A stretch of DNA of 33,846 nucleotides from Planctomycetota bacterium (GTDB lineage Bacteria; Planctomycetota; SZUA-567; H5-PLA8). The translations under genes and the position numbers were made by a program. The stretch lies in the NCBI GenBank assembly GCA_026184295.1, contig JAHCJK010000049.1:1-33846 (forward strand). Reading direction: 5' to 3'. This document shows positions 1 to 9,858 of the stretch, one piece after another; within the stretch, counting starts at the first letter, position 1, and each line of letters begins with the position of its first letter. Under the pieces are notes generated by a model, which was given only the letters and a program-made list of their open reading frames with translations, searched no databases and was not told where the DNA came from.

Positions 1-138
1 GACGTTGATGTACGGGTCGAGCTTCTGCAGCTTGACCGTCAGGCCCATGCGCTTGAGCAGCAGGCCCAGCGCGCCCGTGGTGATGCCCTTGCCCAGGCTC
101 GAAACCACGCCGCCCGTCACGAAGATGTGCTTGGCCAT
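1..138 (-). CDS. pyrG: CTP synthase, N-terminal fragment (cut by window edge)
   Basis: CTP synthase makes CTP from UTP, ATP and glutamine in the cytoplasm. Only the first 46 codons lie in the window. The reverse-strand translation starts [18 protein letters not shown] and ends in KLDPYINV. This matches the invariant start of PyrG, including the ATP-binding P-loop-like stretch VSSLGKG and the LDPYINV motif. A purine-rich ribosome binding site (GGGAGAGGA) lies just before the ATG at 138. The gene sits 16 bases downstream of kdsB on the same strand, so the two are very likely co-transcribed; kdsB-pyrG adjacency is common in Gram-negative bacteria. The rest of the synthetase domain and the whole glutaminase domain lie outside the window. 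Confidence 0.95.
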   Translation of the reverse strand, partial: MAKHIFVTGGVVSSLGKGITTGALGLLLKRMGLTVKLQKLDPYINV

Positions 139-154
139 GTCCCCGTCCTCTCCC

Positions 155-1009
155 CTAAAAGCCGTAATACGTCGCGCCGCGGTCCAGGAAGTCGGTCTGG
201 TACTGGTGCAGATCGACGCCCATCGAGGCCTCGTTCTTCTTCTTCCAGCGTTCCACGAACGCGTCGTACTCTTCCTGCGTGTCGATGCCGGGCGGATGCG
301 CCTTCGCCAGGCCCACGCGGATCGTGTGCCCGGCCTCCAGCGCCCGCAACTGCTCCAGTTTCTCAAGCTGTTCGAGCCGGCTCGGCGGCAGGTCCTTGTA
401 GCCCAGCAGAAAATCCTTTCGGTACGCGTACAGCCCCAGGTGGTGCAGCCCGTACACGCGCCGCCCGCCCAGCGACCACGCCTGCGCCGCCGAACTTTCC
501 TCGCGCGGATGCGGGATCGGCGCGCGGCTGAAGTACAGCGCGCGCCCCTGCCCGTCCACGACCACCTTCACCACGTTCGGCTTCAGCCACTTCGCTTCGT
601 CGAAGACCGGCACCGCCAGCGTGGACATGCTGGCATTTCCCGCGTTGCCCGTCAGCAGCACCGCCACCTGCACGACCAGGTCCGGGTCGAGTTCCGGCTC
701 GTCGGCCTGCAGGTTCACGATCACGTCTTCGCTCAGCGGCGCGGCCGCTTCGGCGATGCGGTCGGTGCCGCTCGGATGGTCCGGGCGCGTCATCACGGCC
801 TTGACCCCCGCGCGTTCGGCCGCGGCGACCAGCTTCGCGTCGTCGCAGGCGGCCACGACTTGGGTGATCAGGCCCGAGGAGCGCTTCTTCGCTTCCAGCG
901 CGCAGGCAAGGGTGTGTTCCAGCACCGTCCGCCCGGTGCGGTCCAGGAGGAGTTTGCCCGGCAAACGCGAGGACGCCAGCCGGGCTGGTAAGACGACCGC
1001 TACGGACAC
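155..1009 (-). CDS. kdsB: 3-deoxy-manno-octulosonate cytidylyltransferase
   Basis: KdsB activates Kdo with CTP to give CMP-Kdo, the donor for the lipopolysaccharide inner core; it is cytoplasmic. The 284-residue product starts with the nucleotidyltransferase signature [17 protein letters not shown]. It also has [13 protein letters not shown] (the family's usual LQGDEP has Ala for Gly) and a C-terminal [13 protein letters not shown] stretch, the family's usual order. The reading frame is open back to a TTG at 1078. I chose GTG at 1009 because the conserved fold starts two residues later and a GGGAG lies 11 bases upstream; the region before it looks like a structured RNA leader, not protein. 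pyrG, which makes the CTP substrate, follows 16 bases downstream. The family call is firm and the start moderately sure. Confidence 0.93.
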   Translation of the reverse strand: MSVAVVLPARLASSRLPGKLLLDRTGRTVLEHTLACALEAKKRSSGLITQVVAACDDAKLVAAAERAGVKAVMTRPDHPSGTDRIAEAAAPLSEDVIVNLQADEPELDPDLVVQVAVLLTGNAGNASMSTLAVPVFDEAKWLKPNVVKVVVDGQGRALYFSRAPIPHPREESSAAQAWSLGGRRVYGLHHLGLYAYRKDFLLGYKDLPPSRLEQLEKLEQLRALEAGHTIRVGLAKAHPPGIDTQEEYDAFVERWKKKNEASMGVDLHQYQTDFLDRGATYYGF

Positions 1010-1034
1010 TTGATCAGGGGCTCCCGTGACTGGA

Positions 1035-1054
1035 GGCCGCGCCGAAGCGCAACC
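1035..1054 (-). promoter_or_regulatory. UUCG-tetraloop hairpin in the kdsB leader
   Basis: Read on the minus strand, this stretch folds into an 8-bp stem capped by a C(UUCG)G tetraloop, a very stable RNA cap. Two of the pairs are G-U and would be mismatches on the opposite strand, so the structure fits an RNA read in the kdsB direction. It lies 26 bases upstream of the chosen GTG start. The words GTAGCGGT occur on both sides of it, once in the leader and once inside the first codons of kdsB. A role in mRNA stability or translation, or a dispersed repeat, is inferred. Confidence 0.4.
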
Positions 1055-1130
1055 GCTACGGGACTCTCTCAATACCAAACGCGGCGCGGGAACGCAATAG
1101 GACGAAAACGCTTTTCACCATGCGCGTTGA

Positions 1131-1161
1131 AATAAAACCGGGCCGCGCGAAGGCGGCCCGG
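1131..1161 (-). terminator. Rho-independent terminator after the DUF1501 gene
   Basis: A perfect 9-bp GC stem (CCGGGCCGC paired with GCGGCCCGG, loop of six bases) lies 24 bases beyond the stop codon of the DUF1501 gene. On the minus strand it is followed directly by TTTTATTT. This is a textbook intrinsic terminator for the 4582-1186 transcription unit. It also separates that unit from kdsB-pyrG, which lie downstream on the same strand. Confidence 0.85.
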
Positions 1162-1185
1162 TGGAAGGCGTGCGAAGTCTTTCGG

Positions 1186-2493
1186 TTACGAGAGCAGGTC
1201 CTTGACCGGCTTGCCCTTGTCCACGATGCGGATCGGGCGGCCCTGATCGGTCTGGTTTTCCTTGGTAAAGTCCACGCCCAGCGCGTCGAACATCGTGGCG
1301 TGCAGTTCGCCCGGGCCGACCGCGCCGTCCTTCACTTCGCTGCCGGTCGCGTCGCTGGCGCCGTGCACGTAGCCGCTCTTGATCCCGCCGCCCGCGACCA
1401 GGCCCGACCAGACGCGCGGATAGTGGTCGCGCCCGTTGTTCGCGTTGATCTTCGGCGTGCGCCCGAACTCACCCGTGCAGACGACCATCGTGCGCTTGAG
1501 CAGGCCGCGCGCGTTCAGATCCTCGATCAGCGTGCCCAGGGCCGGGTCGAGCGTATTGCAGTTGCGCTCCACGGCTTCGAAGACGTTCTGGTGGTTGTCC
1601 CAGCCGCCCAGCGAGACCTCGACGAAGCGCACGCCCTTCTCGATCAGGCGCCGCGCCATCAGGCACGACTTGCCGAAATTGTTGTCGCCGTAGCCCTTCC
1701 GGTAGATCTCGGGTTCCTTGTTCAGGTCGAAGGCCTCGACCGACTTCGAGTACATCATGCGCACGGCGTCCTTGTAGTACTGGCCGTACTCGTTGATCGA
1801 TTCGCTGCGCTTCTGGCCCGAGAATTCCTTGTCCACGGCGGTAAGCAGGTCCACGCGGCGCTTGAAGCGGTCGTGGTCCACGTTGGCGGGGAAATCGAGG
1901 TTGCGGGTCGGGTTGTTCGGGTCGCCGATGTAGAACGGCGCGACCTGCGTGCCCAGGAAGCCGGCCCCGAAGCTGGTGCCGCCGATGCTGATGTACGCGG
2001 GAATCTCGGGGTTCTTCTTATCCTTCTGCTGCACCACCAGCGAGCCCACGCTGGGATGCTTGATGCTCCCCAGCGGCTTGTAGCCGGTGTGCATCTCGTA
2101 CGTGGCGCGCTCGTGGCTGCCTTCCTTGCTGGTCAGCGAGCGGATCAGGGCCGCGTGCTTCATGTTGCGGGCGATGACCGGCATGTACTCGCTGATCTGG
2201 ATGCCGTCGGCGCTGGTGTTGATGGCCTTGACCGGGCCGCCCGTCGCCTGCCCCGGCTTGGGGTCGAAGGTATCGATGTGGCTGGGGCCGCCCGCGAGCC
2301 AGACCAGGATCACGGAGTCGCACTTGCTGACCTCCGCGCCCTCGGCCAGCACGCTGGCCTTCATCAGGTCCAGCAGGCCCAGGCCCATGAACCCGAACAT
2401 GCCCGTCTTGAAGAAGCTGCGCCGGCTCAGCCCGTCCGCGCCGTCACAGTCGATGGTGCCGTTCGAGGTGCCCGTCGCCTGAATCTTGCCCAT
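1186..2493 (-). CDS. DUF1501 family protein (sulfatase-like fold)
   Basis: DUF1501 proteins belong to the alkaline-phosphatase/sulfatase-like superfamily and are abundant in Planctomycetota, almost always next to a DUF1549/DUF1553 gene; their substrate is unknown. The 435-residue product has a short leader with a twin-arginine-like SRRSFFKTG at residues 23-31 and a hydrophobic stretch after it, suggesting Tat export. Then come VWLAGGPSHIDTFDPKP (64-80), GGWDNH and, near the end, CTGEFGRTPKIN and GRDHYPRVW, all hallmark motifs of the family. The length is typical. It follows the DUF1549/DUF1553 gene by 91 bases and is closed by a strong terminator, so the pair forms a two-gene unit. The family assignment is firm; a role in degrading or remodelling extracellular polymers is only an inference. 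Confidence 0.93.
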   Translation of the reverse strand: MGKIQATGTSNGTIDCDGADGLSRRSFFKTGMFGFMGLGLLDLMKASVLAEGAEVSKCDSVILVWLAGGPSHIDTFDPKPGQATGGPVKAINTSADGIQISEYMPVIARNMKHAALIRSLTSKEGSHERATYEMHTGYKPLGSIKHPSVGSLVVQQKDKKNPEIPAYISIGGTSFGAGFLGTQVAPFYIGDPNNPTRNLDFPANVDHDRFKRRVDLLTAVDKEFSGQKRSESINEYGQYYKDAVRMMYSKSVEAFDLNKEPEIYRKGYGDNNFGKSCLMARRLIEKGVRFVEVSLGGWDNHQNVFEAVERNCNTLDPALGTLIEDLNARGLLKRTMVVCTGEFGRTPKINANNGRDHYPRVWSGLVAGGGIKSGYVHGASDATGSEVKDGAVGPGELHATMFDALGVDFTKENQTDQGRPIRIVDKGKPVKDLLS

Positions 2494-2544
2494 GTCAAAA
2501 CTCCTTGCCTGGCCTTTTTCGCTTCGTAGGTCGTTGTCTTTGCC

Positions 2545-2578
2545 GTTCCCTGTTCCCTGACCCCTGTTCCCTGACCCC
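2545..2578. repeat. Short tandem repeat between the DUF1549 and DUF1501 genes
   Basis: Two perfect head-to-tail copies of a 14-base unit, TGTTCCCTGACCCC, occupy 2551-2578, preceded by a partial copy (GTTCCC) at 2545-2550. A GGTACC lies immediately after. The repeat ends a few bases from the stop codon of the DUF1549/DUF1553 gene. Such low-complexity spacers are unlike the rest of this tightly packed region and resemble those near 7640 and 19120. Confidence 0.75.
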
Positions 2579-2584
2579 TGGTAC

Positions 2585-4582
2585 CTACTTCACGAACATG
2601 AACTCGCGCGTGTTCAGCAGCGCCCAGTGGAAGTCTTCCACGGTCTGTTCTTCGGGCGGCGCGCCGCGCAGGACGATCTTGGCCACGTCCAGTTCCTGCT
2701 TGGTCGGGTAGCGCGAGAGCGTCGAGAGGTACAGTTCGGTGGCGATGGCGATGCCGTCCTTCTTGGCGTCGAGCAGTTCGCGGGAGAGCGTGCCGGGCTT
2801 GGCCTGCACCGCGCCGTTGATCGCCTGCCCGTTCAGGAGTTCGAGGGCCTGCGAGATCGAACCGCTGCGGTCGCGCTCGGTCACGATCTGTTCGCGGTCG
2901 GGCTGGTTGAAGAGGTTCATGAAGGTGCCGTTGCGCGCGGGCGTGGGCAGGTCGACGGCCCAGTCCACCTTGGCGCCCTTGGGCGCGCCGCCCTTGCGCC
3001 CGCCGCCGGCGTCCATCGCCTGCACGGCCTGGCGGGGCTTGCCCAGTTCGGCCAGGCCGTCGGTGCGCCCGGTGGCGACCAGGATCGAGTCGAAGATCTG
3101 TTCCGCGGTCATTCGGCGGATGCGGTAGTGCGAGTAATACTGCGTGTCTTCCTTGTTCGAGGCGGTGGGCACCGACGAGCGCTCGTAGGTGCTGGAGGTC
3201 AGGATCAGCTTGATCAGCGCCTTGTTGTCGAACTTCGCGCGGACGAACTCATCGGCCAGGAACTTGAGCAGTTCGGGGTGCGTCGGCGGGTTCTTTTCGC
3301 GGAAGTCGTCCACCGGATCGACGATGCCGCGCCCGAAGATCTGCTGCCAGACGCGGTTGACCTGCACCTCCGCGAAGCGGCGGCTCTCGGTCACGAACTT
3401 CGCGAGCGCCTCGCGGCGGGACGCGCGCGGGGCGGCCTTCAATTCCGGGTCCCAGGGGAAGACGGGCTCGACGATCTCGCCCGAGTTCTTGGCGCGCTTG
3501 TCGGCGCTGTCGCCTTCGGTCGGCATGCGGTAATCGCCGATGGGGCGTTCGACGACCTTGCGGATCTGCGAGCCCTGGAAGATCTGGCGCAGGCGTTCGG
3601 CCTTCTCGCGGCCCAGCTTCTTTTCGACTTCTTGTTCGACCTGGCGCAGGTTCAGGCCGCCGCCCTTGCGGGCCATGTTCTTGCCCATGCCGCCGCCGTT
3701 CATGTTGCCCATCGCACCCATGGCGCCGCCGTTGTCGTCCTCGGCCTCGACTTCCTTCTCGGCCTTCTCGATGTACGGCTTGAGGATCGCCATGATGTCG
3801 GCGGGCACGCGCGCGTTCTTCAGGTTCGCCAGCGAGGCCGCCTGGTCGAGCTGCACCGAGGTGCGCGGGTTGAGGAAGGCCATCAAACTGTGGAAGTCCT
3901 TCTGTTCCCACTTGTCGAAGGGGTGGTCGTGGCACTGCGCGCAGGCCATGCGCGAACCCATGAAGACGTTCGAGACCATGTTCACGGTCTCGACGCGGTC
4001 GTTCTCGTCGCGCAGGAAGAAGTTCACCGCGCCGTTGTCCTCCGCGCGGCCGTTGGCGCAGATCAGGTCCGTCACGAACTTGTTGTAGGGGACGTTGTCG
4101 TTGAGCGCGTCCTTGATCCAGTCGCGGAAGCTGCCCCGTACCGTGCCTTCCTGGCGGCGTCCGTTGGAGTGCTCCCGCAGCAGGTCGCCCCAGACCACGG
4201 CCCACTTGTTGCCGTAGCGCGGGTCCTTGAGCAGGTTTTCGACCAGGCGCTGGCGGCGCAGGGACGAACGGTCGTTCAGGAAATTGCGGAGTTCGAAGGG
4301 CGTGGGAATCATCCCCACGATGTCCAGGAAGGCGCGGCGGCAGAACTCTTCGTCGCTGCAGACGCCGGACGGTTCGAGCTTGTTCTCCTGGAGCTTTTCC
4401 AGGACGTAGCGGTCGATCGGATTCTTGATCGGGAAGCCCGGCGCGCCCGAACCTTCGGCCTTCACTACCGCCGGAGCGCCTTCAGGCGACCAGGTGCCCC
4501 AGACGCCCACGGCCGCCAGCAGCGCCGCGACCGGCGCCAGCAGGGGCAGGAGGCGCTTATTCACAGGTGCGTTCGTCCGCAT
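2585..4582 (-). CDS. DUF1549/DUF1553 domain protein (planctomycete cytochrome-associated family)
   Basis: Large exported protein of the DUF1549-DUF1553 architecture, typical of planctomycetes and paired with DUF1501; its biochemical role is not established. The 665-residue product has a Lys/Arg start and a hydrophobic segment at residues 11-29 (signal peptide or anchor). DUF1549 follows from about 50 to 260 and contains MACAQCHDHPFDKW, with the haem-type CxxCH at 214-218. A Gly/Met-rich low-complexity insert lies near 280-310. DUF1553 covers about 385-650 (motifs RFAEVQVNRVWQQIFGRGIV, FLADEFV, YERSS, LALLN-like end). Many relatives carry an extra N-terminal PSCyt1 cytochrome domain; only about 50 residues precede DUF1549 here, so it is absent. 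It is first in a two-gene unit with the DUF1501 gene. Confidence 0.92.
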   Translation of the reverse strand: MRTNAPVNKRLLPLLAPVAALLAAVGVWGTWSPEGAPAVVKAEGSGAPGFPIKNPIDRYVLEKLQENKLEPSGVCSDEEFCRRAFLDIVGMIPTPFELRNFLNDRSSLRRQRLVENLLKDPRYGNKWAVVWGDLLREHSNGRRQEGTVRGSFRDWIKDALNDNVPYNKFVTDLICANGRAEDNGAVNFFLRDENDRVETVNMVSNVFMGSRMACAQCHDHPFDKWEQKDFHSLMAFLNPRTSVQLDQAASLANLKNARVPADIMAILKPYIEKAEKEVEAEDDNGGAMGAMGNMNGGGMGKNMARKGGGLNLRQVEQEVEKKLGREKAERLRQIFQGSQIRKVVERPIGDYRMPTEGDSADKRAKNSGEIVEPVFPWDPELKAAPRASRREALAKFVTESRRFAEVQVNRVWQQIFGRGIVDPVDDFREKNPPTHPELLKFLADEFVRAKFDNKALIKLILTSSTYERSSVPTASNKEDTQYYSHYRIRRMTAEQIFDSILVATGRTDGLAELGKPRQAVQAMDAGGGRKGGAPKGAKVDWAVDLPTPARNGTFMNLFNQPDREQIVTERDRSGSISQALELLNGQAINGAVQAKPGTLSRELLDAKKDGIAIATELYLSTLSRYPTKQELDVAKIVLRGAPPEEQTVEDFHWALLNTREFMFVK

Positions 4583-5086
4583 GACATCTCCCTATCTTCA
4601 GGCGTGCAGGCGCGTTCTACAGAATGGGATTTCCCGACACGCGCGCTGGCTCCTCTTCGTGAAAGACGTTGATTTGCCGTAATTTCCTGCACTTCAGCCT
4701 GCGAAACTATACCCGAAACAGCCTGCTTGCACCTTGTGTGCCACAGCTATCGATTCCTTCGGGTCACCTGTGCCGTTTCTGACCACCTTCACCATGCCTC
4801 GGCAGGAGAATGGACATGGGTAGATGGACCGAAGGCACGCCAACTCACGCAAAATCGGCCTGTTTGGCCCATAATCTCTATGGAAGGTGCCGCGCGGGAT
4901 TCGTCCGAATGCGCGCGGATTTCGGAGTGGCCGAAAGCCCGTGCCATGGCAGGAGTTGGCGGCGCGCGGGGTGCGGTATTTAGCGGCTGGAAGGGCGGAG
5001 GTTCTTGGGTAGAATGCTTTTTGGTTTGCGCCCGGTTGCGCGAACTTTCATACACCAGCCCTGCGCAGGACCCATCCGCCAGTCCC
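4583..5086. other. Gene-free divergent spacer between DUF1549/DUF1553 gene and lepA
   Basis: About 500 bases without a convincing gene. The lepA frame is open through it, but the upstream translation has no conserved character, and LepA proteins start at the motif found at 5087. A minus-strand frame of 112 codons overlaps the lepA start and looks random. The composition is visibly less GC-rich than the flanks. Possible -10 boxes exist (TATAGT read leftward near 4707, TAGAAT read rightward at 5010-5015), but neither has a good -35 box. It must hold the promoters of both divergent units; I cannot place them with confidence. Confidence 0.6.
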
Positions 5087-6907
<1,821 letters not shown>

Positions 6908-6935
6908 TTCTCCTATTTTCAGCCGGGAGCCTTTT

Positions 6936-7598
6936 ATGGCGATGACCATCAGCGATGCTTTCAATCAAAGAAAGAAACTGGCTACGGACCTTCAGAGTTG
7001 GTGCAACCGGTTGAGCCAGGCGGGCGAAGACAAGCGCAGCTTCCGTTGCAAGCAGATCGAAGGCGCGGGCGCTTTTCAGCCGGAACCCGGTTCCGAAAAG
7101 TCCGTGCAGCGGCATTACACGATAGAGGAATGCCAGAAGCAGATCGAAGCCGTGCTGGTAAAGGATCGTGAATTGGCTTTGCGGATCAGCCTGACCAATC
7201 AGCGTGCGAAGGCCAAGGTCGTGGACCTGGATGGCCAGGAGCGCGAGATGACCGTGCCGGAACTCCTGGTGCTTAAGAACGACATCGTGCCCAAACTGGA
7301 ACAGGCGGCCCGGTCGCTGCCCACGCGGCCCGAAAACGTGAGCGTGTACGAGTCGGGGGCCGGGCTGATTCGGCACCGGGCCGTAAAAAAGATCGAGCGA
7401 AAGAAAGAGACGCTGACCGACAAGGGCATGAAGGTCGAGGACGTGATCCTGGAAGGTTACGAGATCACCGAAACGACGTCCTACGGGCGGCCTCAGCGTG
7501 AGGTCTGGAACCAGATCGACCGGATTCAGGAATTCGGGCAGCGCGTACAGCAGGCCCTGAACGAAACGAACAAGACCGAACTGGTGGAACTCAAATAG
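6936..7598 (+). CDS. Coiled-coil protein, DIP1984-like, function unknown
   Basis: A 220-residue soluble, charged, mostly helical protein with no signal peptide or membrane segment. The ATG at 6936 has a good GGGAG six bases upstream, so the longer frame reaching back into lepA was not used. The order of features recalls the DIP1984 family: an N-terminal helix (AFNQRKKLATDLQSWCNRL), a central LRISLTN followed by a DG turn and MTVPELLVLKNDI, and a C-terminal RVQQALNETNKTEL. In DIP1984 proteins the same places hold INxTN, a DG-LT turn with xRDVL, and QETNWxTEL. The product is longer than usual (about 150 residues). This resemblance is from memory of the family pattern and is tentative. It lies 28 bases after lepA and may be co-transcribed. 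Base usage looks less GC-biased than in lepA. Confidence 0.75.
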   Translation: MAMTISDAFNQRKKLATDLQSWCNRLSQAGEDKRSFRCKQIEGAGAFQPEPGSEKSVQRHYTIEECQKQIEAVLVKDRELALRISLTNQRAKAKVVDLDGQEREMTVPELLVLKNDIVPKLEQAARSLPTRPENVSVYESGAGLIRHRAVKKIERKKETLTDKGMKVEDVILEGYEITETTSYGRPQREVWNQIDRIQEFGQRVQQALNETNKTELVELK

Positions 7599-7850
7599 AT
7601 CGGCGCGGCTGGCTCAAGGATGGACTGTCTAAAGGCAGATTGAACCCAGCACCTGGTACCTGTGTCTAGCTCAAGGTGAGTGACCTTGTTCACGTAAGAG
7701 GCAGCAAGCAATGGGCATTCGGCATGCTGCAAGCTGCAAATGGCACTGATCAAAGGTTACCATCCGCCTACCGCTGGCCGCGCCCCTTTTCTTCCTAGGC
7801 AGTGTTTTTGAAGACGATTACAACGTGCGCGTCCATTTTCATGGTGCCCC
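7599..7850. other. Low-complexity spacer before the signal peptidase gene
   Basis: About 250 bases with no gene. It contains a small perfect hairpin (CAAGGT-GAGTG-ACCTTG, 7672-7688), a CACCTGGTACCTGTG stretch near 7651-7665, and an imperfect run of GCAAGC/GCATGC/TGCAA words at about 7711-7745. This word-like repetition is similar in style to the spacers at 2545 and 19120. No good promoter was found, although the signal peptidase gene needs one here unless it is read through from lepA. Confidence 0.5.
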
Positions 7851-9740
7851 ATGTCTGAAGCAGAACCTAAAGAAGATAAGAAGAAGTCCTTCTGGGACTC
7901 CTGGACCTTCTTCGCCATTTTTCTCGGCCTGCTGCTGATCCTGCGCTTTGTGATCTTCGAGCCCTTCAAGATTCCGTCGGGCTCCATGGAACCGACGCTC
8001 ATCGGCCACGAAGACTACGGCGACCGCATCGTCACCAACAAGATCGCGTATGTCGGCCTGACCCACGCGCTGGCGCCGCTGGCCCTGGTGATCGCGCTGC
8101 TGCTCGCGGCCTTCGTGCTCGGCAAGGCCTGGAAGCGCCTCTGGACCTCGTTCGTCCTCGTCGCGCTGATGGCCGTGGTGGCGGTGGGCGGCTTCCTGGC
8201 CTGGCAGCGCCAGGCGATCGCGGGCGAACCCGAACGCTTCGACGTCGTGGTCTTCGAATACGACCCGGCCTGGGCCGGCAGTCCCGAGAAGCCCAAGAAC
8301 TACATCAAGCGCCTGGTCGGGCTGCCCGGCGACACGCTGGTGATCTCCGGCGGCGACCTGTTCCTGCGCGACAAGGCCACGCGGGAAGACCGCATCGTCC
8401 GCAAGTTTGAACACGATCCCGACCTGCAGCGCAACCTCTGGCAGCCGGTCGTGCGCACGGCCTTCCGCGAAAAGCCCGTCCCTGACGTCGCCGCGGACGC
8501 CGACGCGATGGCGAAGATCGCCCGCGACGCCGTGATCACCGAAAACGCCGCCGCCTTTCCCTGGAAAGTGAACGGCGGGACCGCGAAGCGCGTCTACCGC
8601 GAGGCCGAGAAGCGCTGGCTCCTGGACGTCGAAGGCCCCTGCGAACTGGCCTACGCGTATCCGGTGACCAACGCGTACTGCAAACTGGGGCGCTGGCCGT
8701 TCGTGCACGTCCACTGCCCGCGCAGCCAGCTCGAAAAGTCCTCCGGCGGGATCACCTTCCGCGATTCGCGCGCGACCTCCCCGTACATCCGGCCTTACAT
8801 CGCGAACTCGTGGAGCGGCGTGCGCTGCCCCAAGTGCGGGGAAGTCGCCTTCCCGCTCACGCGCACGCTCGAACAGATCGCCGACGGCGAACCGCAGATC
8901 GTCCCGGACTTCAACTGGCATCCCGTCACCGACCAGGAAGACGAAGCCGATCCCACGGGCGCCAAGAGCGAGGACGAACCCGGCGCGCGCGCGCGCCCCG
9001 ACTACGGCGATACCGCCGCCGGGCGCGGCACGCCCTTCTTCTACGGCGGGCATCCGAAGGAGAGCGCCTGCGGGGACGTGAAGATCGAACTCGCGATTGC
9101 GCCGAAGACCTCCGGCGGCGCGCTGGTGCTCGAGGCCGGGTCCGACCGGCACCGCGCGGTCTGGAGCCTCTCGCTGGGCGGCGAGGCGCCCAAGCTCGCC
9201 GCCGACGCCGCGACGCATCCCTGCCCGGAAAGCGCGACGCTGAGCGCCGGGCAGACGCACGTCGTCTCGCTGGCCTTCGTGGACGGCACCGTGGTGGCCG
9301 AACTGGACGGCCGCGAACTGCCTCCTTTAAAGGTGGAGGTCGCGCCGCTGGGCTCCGGCAAGCGCGTGGCCTCGGTCGCGAAGGTGCGCCTGACCGAGGG
9401 CGCCAAGGCCGAGATCGCGCGGCTGGACCTCTTTCACGACCTGTACTACACGACCTCGATGGACAGCAGCTTCGGCGAAAACCCCATCCGCATGGACGGC
9501 GGGGAACCGCTGCGGGACAAGAAGCGCGTCTGGCAGGACGGGATGTACGTCGCCGAGATTCCCAAGTTCAACCCCAACGCGCCCGACAGCGAGATGAACA
9601 AGGACATGTACATGGTGCTGGGCGACAACTCGCCGTCCTCGCAGGACAGCCGCGTCTGGGGGTTCGTGCCGAGGCAGAATTTTGTCGGGCGGGGCTCGCT
9701 GATCTGGTGGCCGCCGTCGCGCTGGCGAATCCTGCACTGA
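7851..9740 (+). CDS. lepB: Signal peptidase I with a large inserted region
   Basis: Type I signal peptidase, which cleaves signal peptides on the outer face of the inner membrane using a Ser/Lys dyad. At 629 residues it is about twice the normal size. Box B is IPSGSMEPTL with nucleophile Ser45, right after membrane segment 1 (about 18-36). Two further hydrophobic segments (about 74-91 and 98-117) follow, then FDVVVFEYD (box C) and YIKRLVGLPGD (box D) with base Lys153. Roughly residues 170-585 form an insert containing a CPKCG near 326 and a beta-sandwich-like region (VVSLAFVDGTVVAELDGREL) resembling LamG-type folds. Box E (MVLGDNSPSSQDSRVWG) is intact at 588-604. All catalytic boxes are present, so it is probably active. 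No clear ribosome binding site precedes the ATG. Confidence 0.92.
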   Translation: MSEAEPKEDKKKSFWDSWTFFAIFLGLLLILRFVIFEPFKIPSGSMEPTLIGHEDYGDRIVTNKIAYVGLTHALAPLALVIALLLAAFVLGKAWKRLWTSFVLVALMAVVAVGGFLAWQRQAIAGEPERFDVVVFEYDPAWAGSPEKPKNYIKRLVGLPGDTLVISGGDLFLRDKATREDRIVRKFEHDPDLQRNLWQPVVRTAFREKPVPDVAADADAMAKIARDAVITENAAAFPWKVNGGTAKRVYREAEKRWLLDVEGPCELAYAYPVTNAYCKLGRWPFVHVHCPRSQLEKSSGGITFRDSRATSPYIRPYIANSWSGVRCPKCGEVAFPLTRTLEQIADGEPQIVPDFNWHPVTDQEDEADPTGAKSEDEPGARARPDYGDTAAGRGTPFFYGGHPKESACGDVKIELAIAPKTSGGALVLEAGSDRHRAVWSLSLGGEAPKLAADAATHPCPESATLSAGQTHVVSLAFVDGTVVAELDGRELPPLKVEVAPLGSGKRVASVAKVRLTEGAKAEIARLDLFHDLYYTTSMDSSFGENPIRMDGGEPLRDKKRVWQDGMYVAEIPKFNPNAPDSEMNKDMYMVLGDNSPSSQDSRVWGFVPRQNFVGRGSLIWWPPSRWRILH

Positions 9741-9742
9741 GG

Positions 9743-9771
9743 TTTTCAATCGGCCTGGAATCGTTTATAGT
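9743..9771 (+). promoter_or_regulatory. Probable sigma70-type promoter for the lptB unit
   Basis: A TTTTCA (-35, four of six consensus positions) at 9743-9748 is followed after 17 bases by TATAGT (-10, five of six) at 9766-9771. It begins right after the signal peptidase stop codon and lies about 90 bases before the TTG start at 9859. Spacing is optimal. The match is by eye against the housekeeping consensus. Confidence 0.55.
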
Positions 9772-9858
9772 GCGGGCACATTGACGGTCGCAGGCAGGCC
9801 GTAGCCGGGGCGCTGGGCTCCCGGTCCGACAGGGTTGTTTTCCAGAGGTGCGTGAACG

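Noticed and set aside
2545..2578. A CRISPR array, because of exact short repeats
   Set aside because: The copies are directly adjacent with no spacers, only 14 bases long, and there are no cas genes in the window.
2627..4672. A 681-codon open frame on the plus strand opposite the DUF1549/DUF1553 gene
   Set aside because: It is a high-GC antisense shadow: Val/Ala/Arg/His-rich, no motif, while the minus strand carries clear family motifs. The same holds for the other long antisense frames, for example 5048-6964, 9568-11745 and 26984-30388.
4727..5086. A 120-residue N-terminal extension of LepA
   Set aside because: The extension shows no conserved character and would give a protein far longer than the family; the normal LepA start motif begins exactly at 5087.
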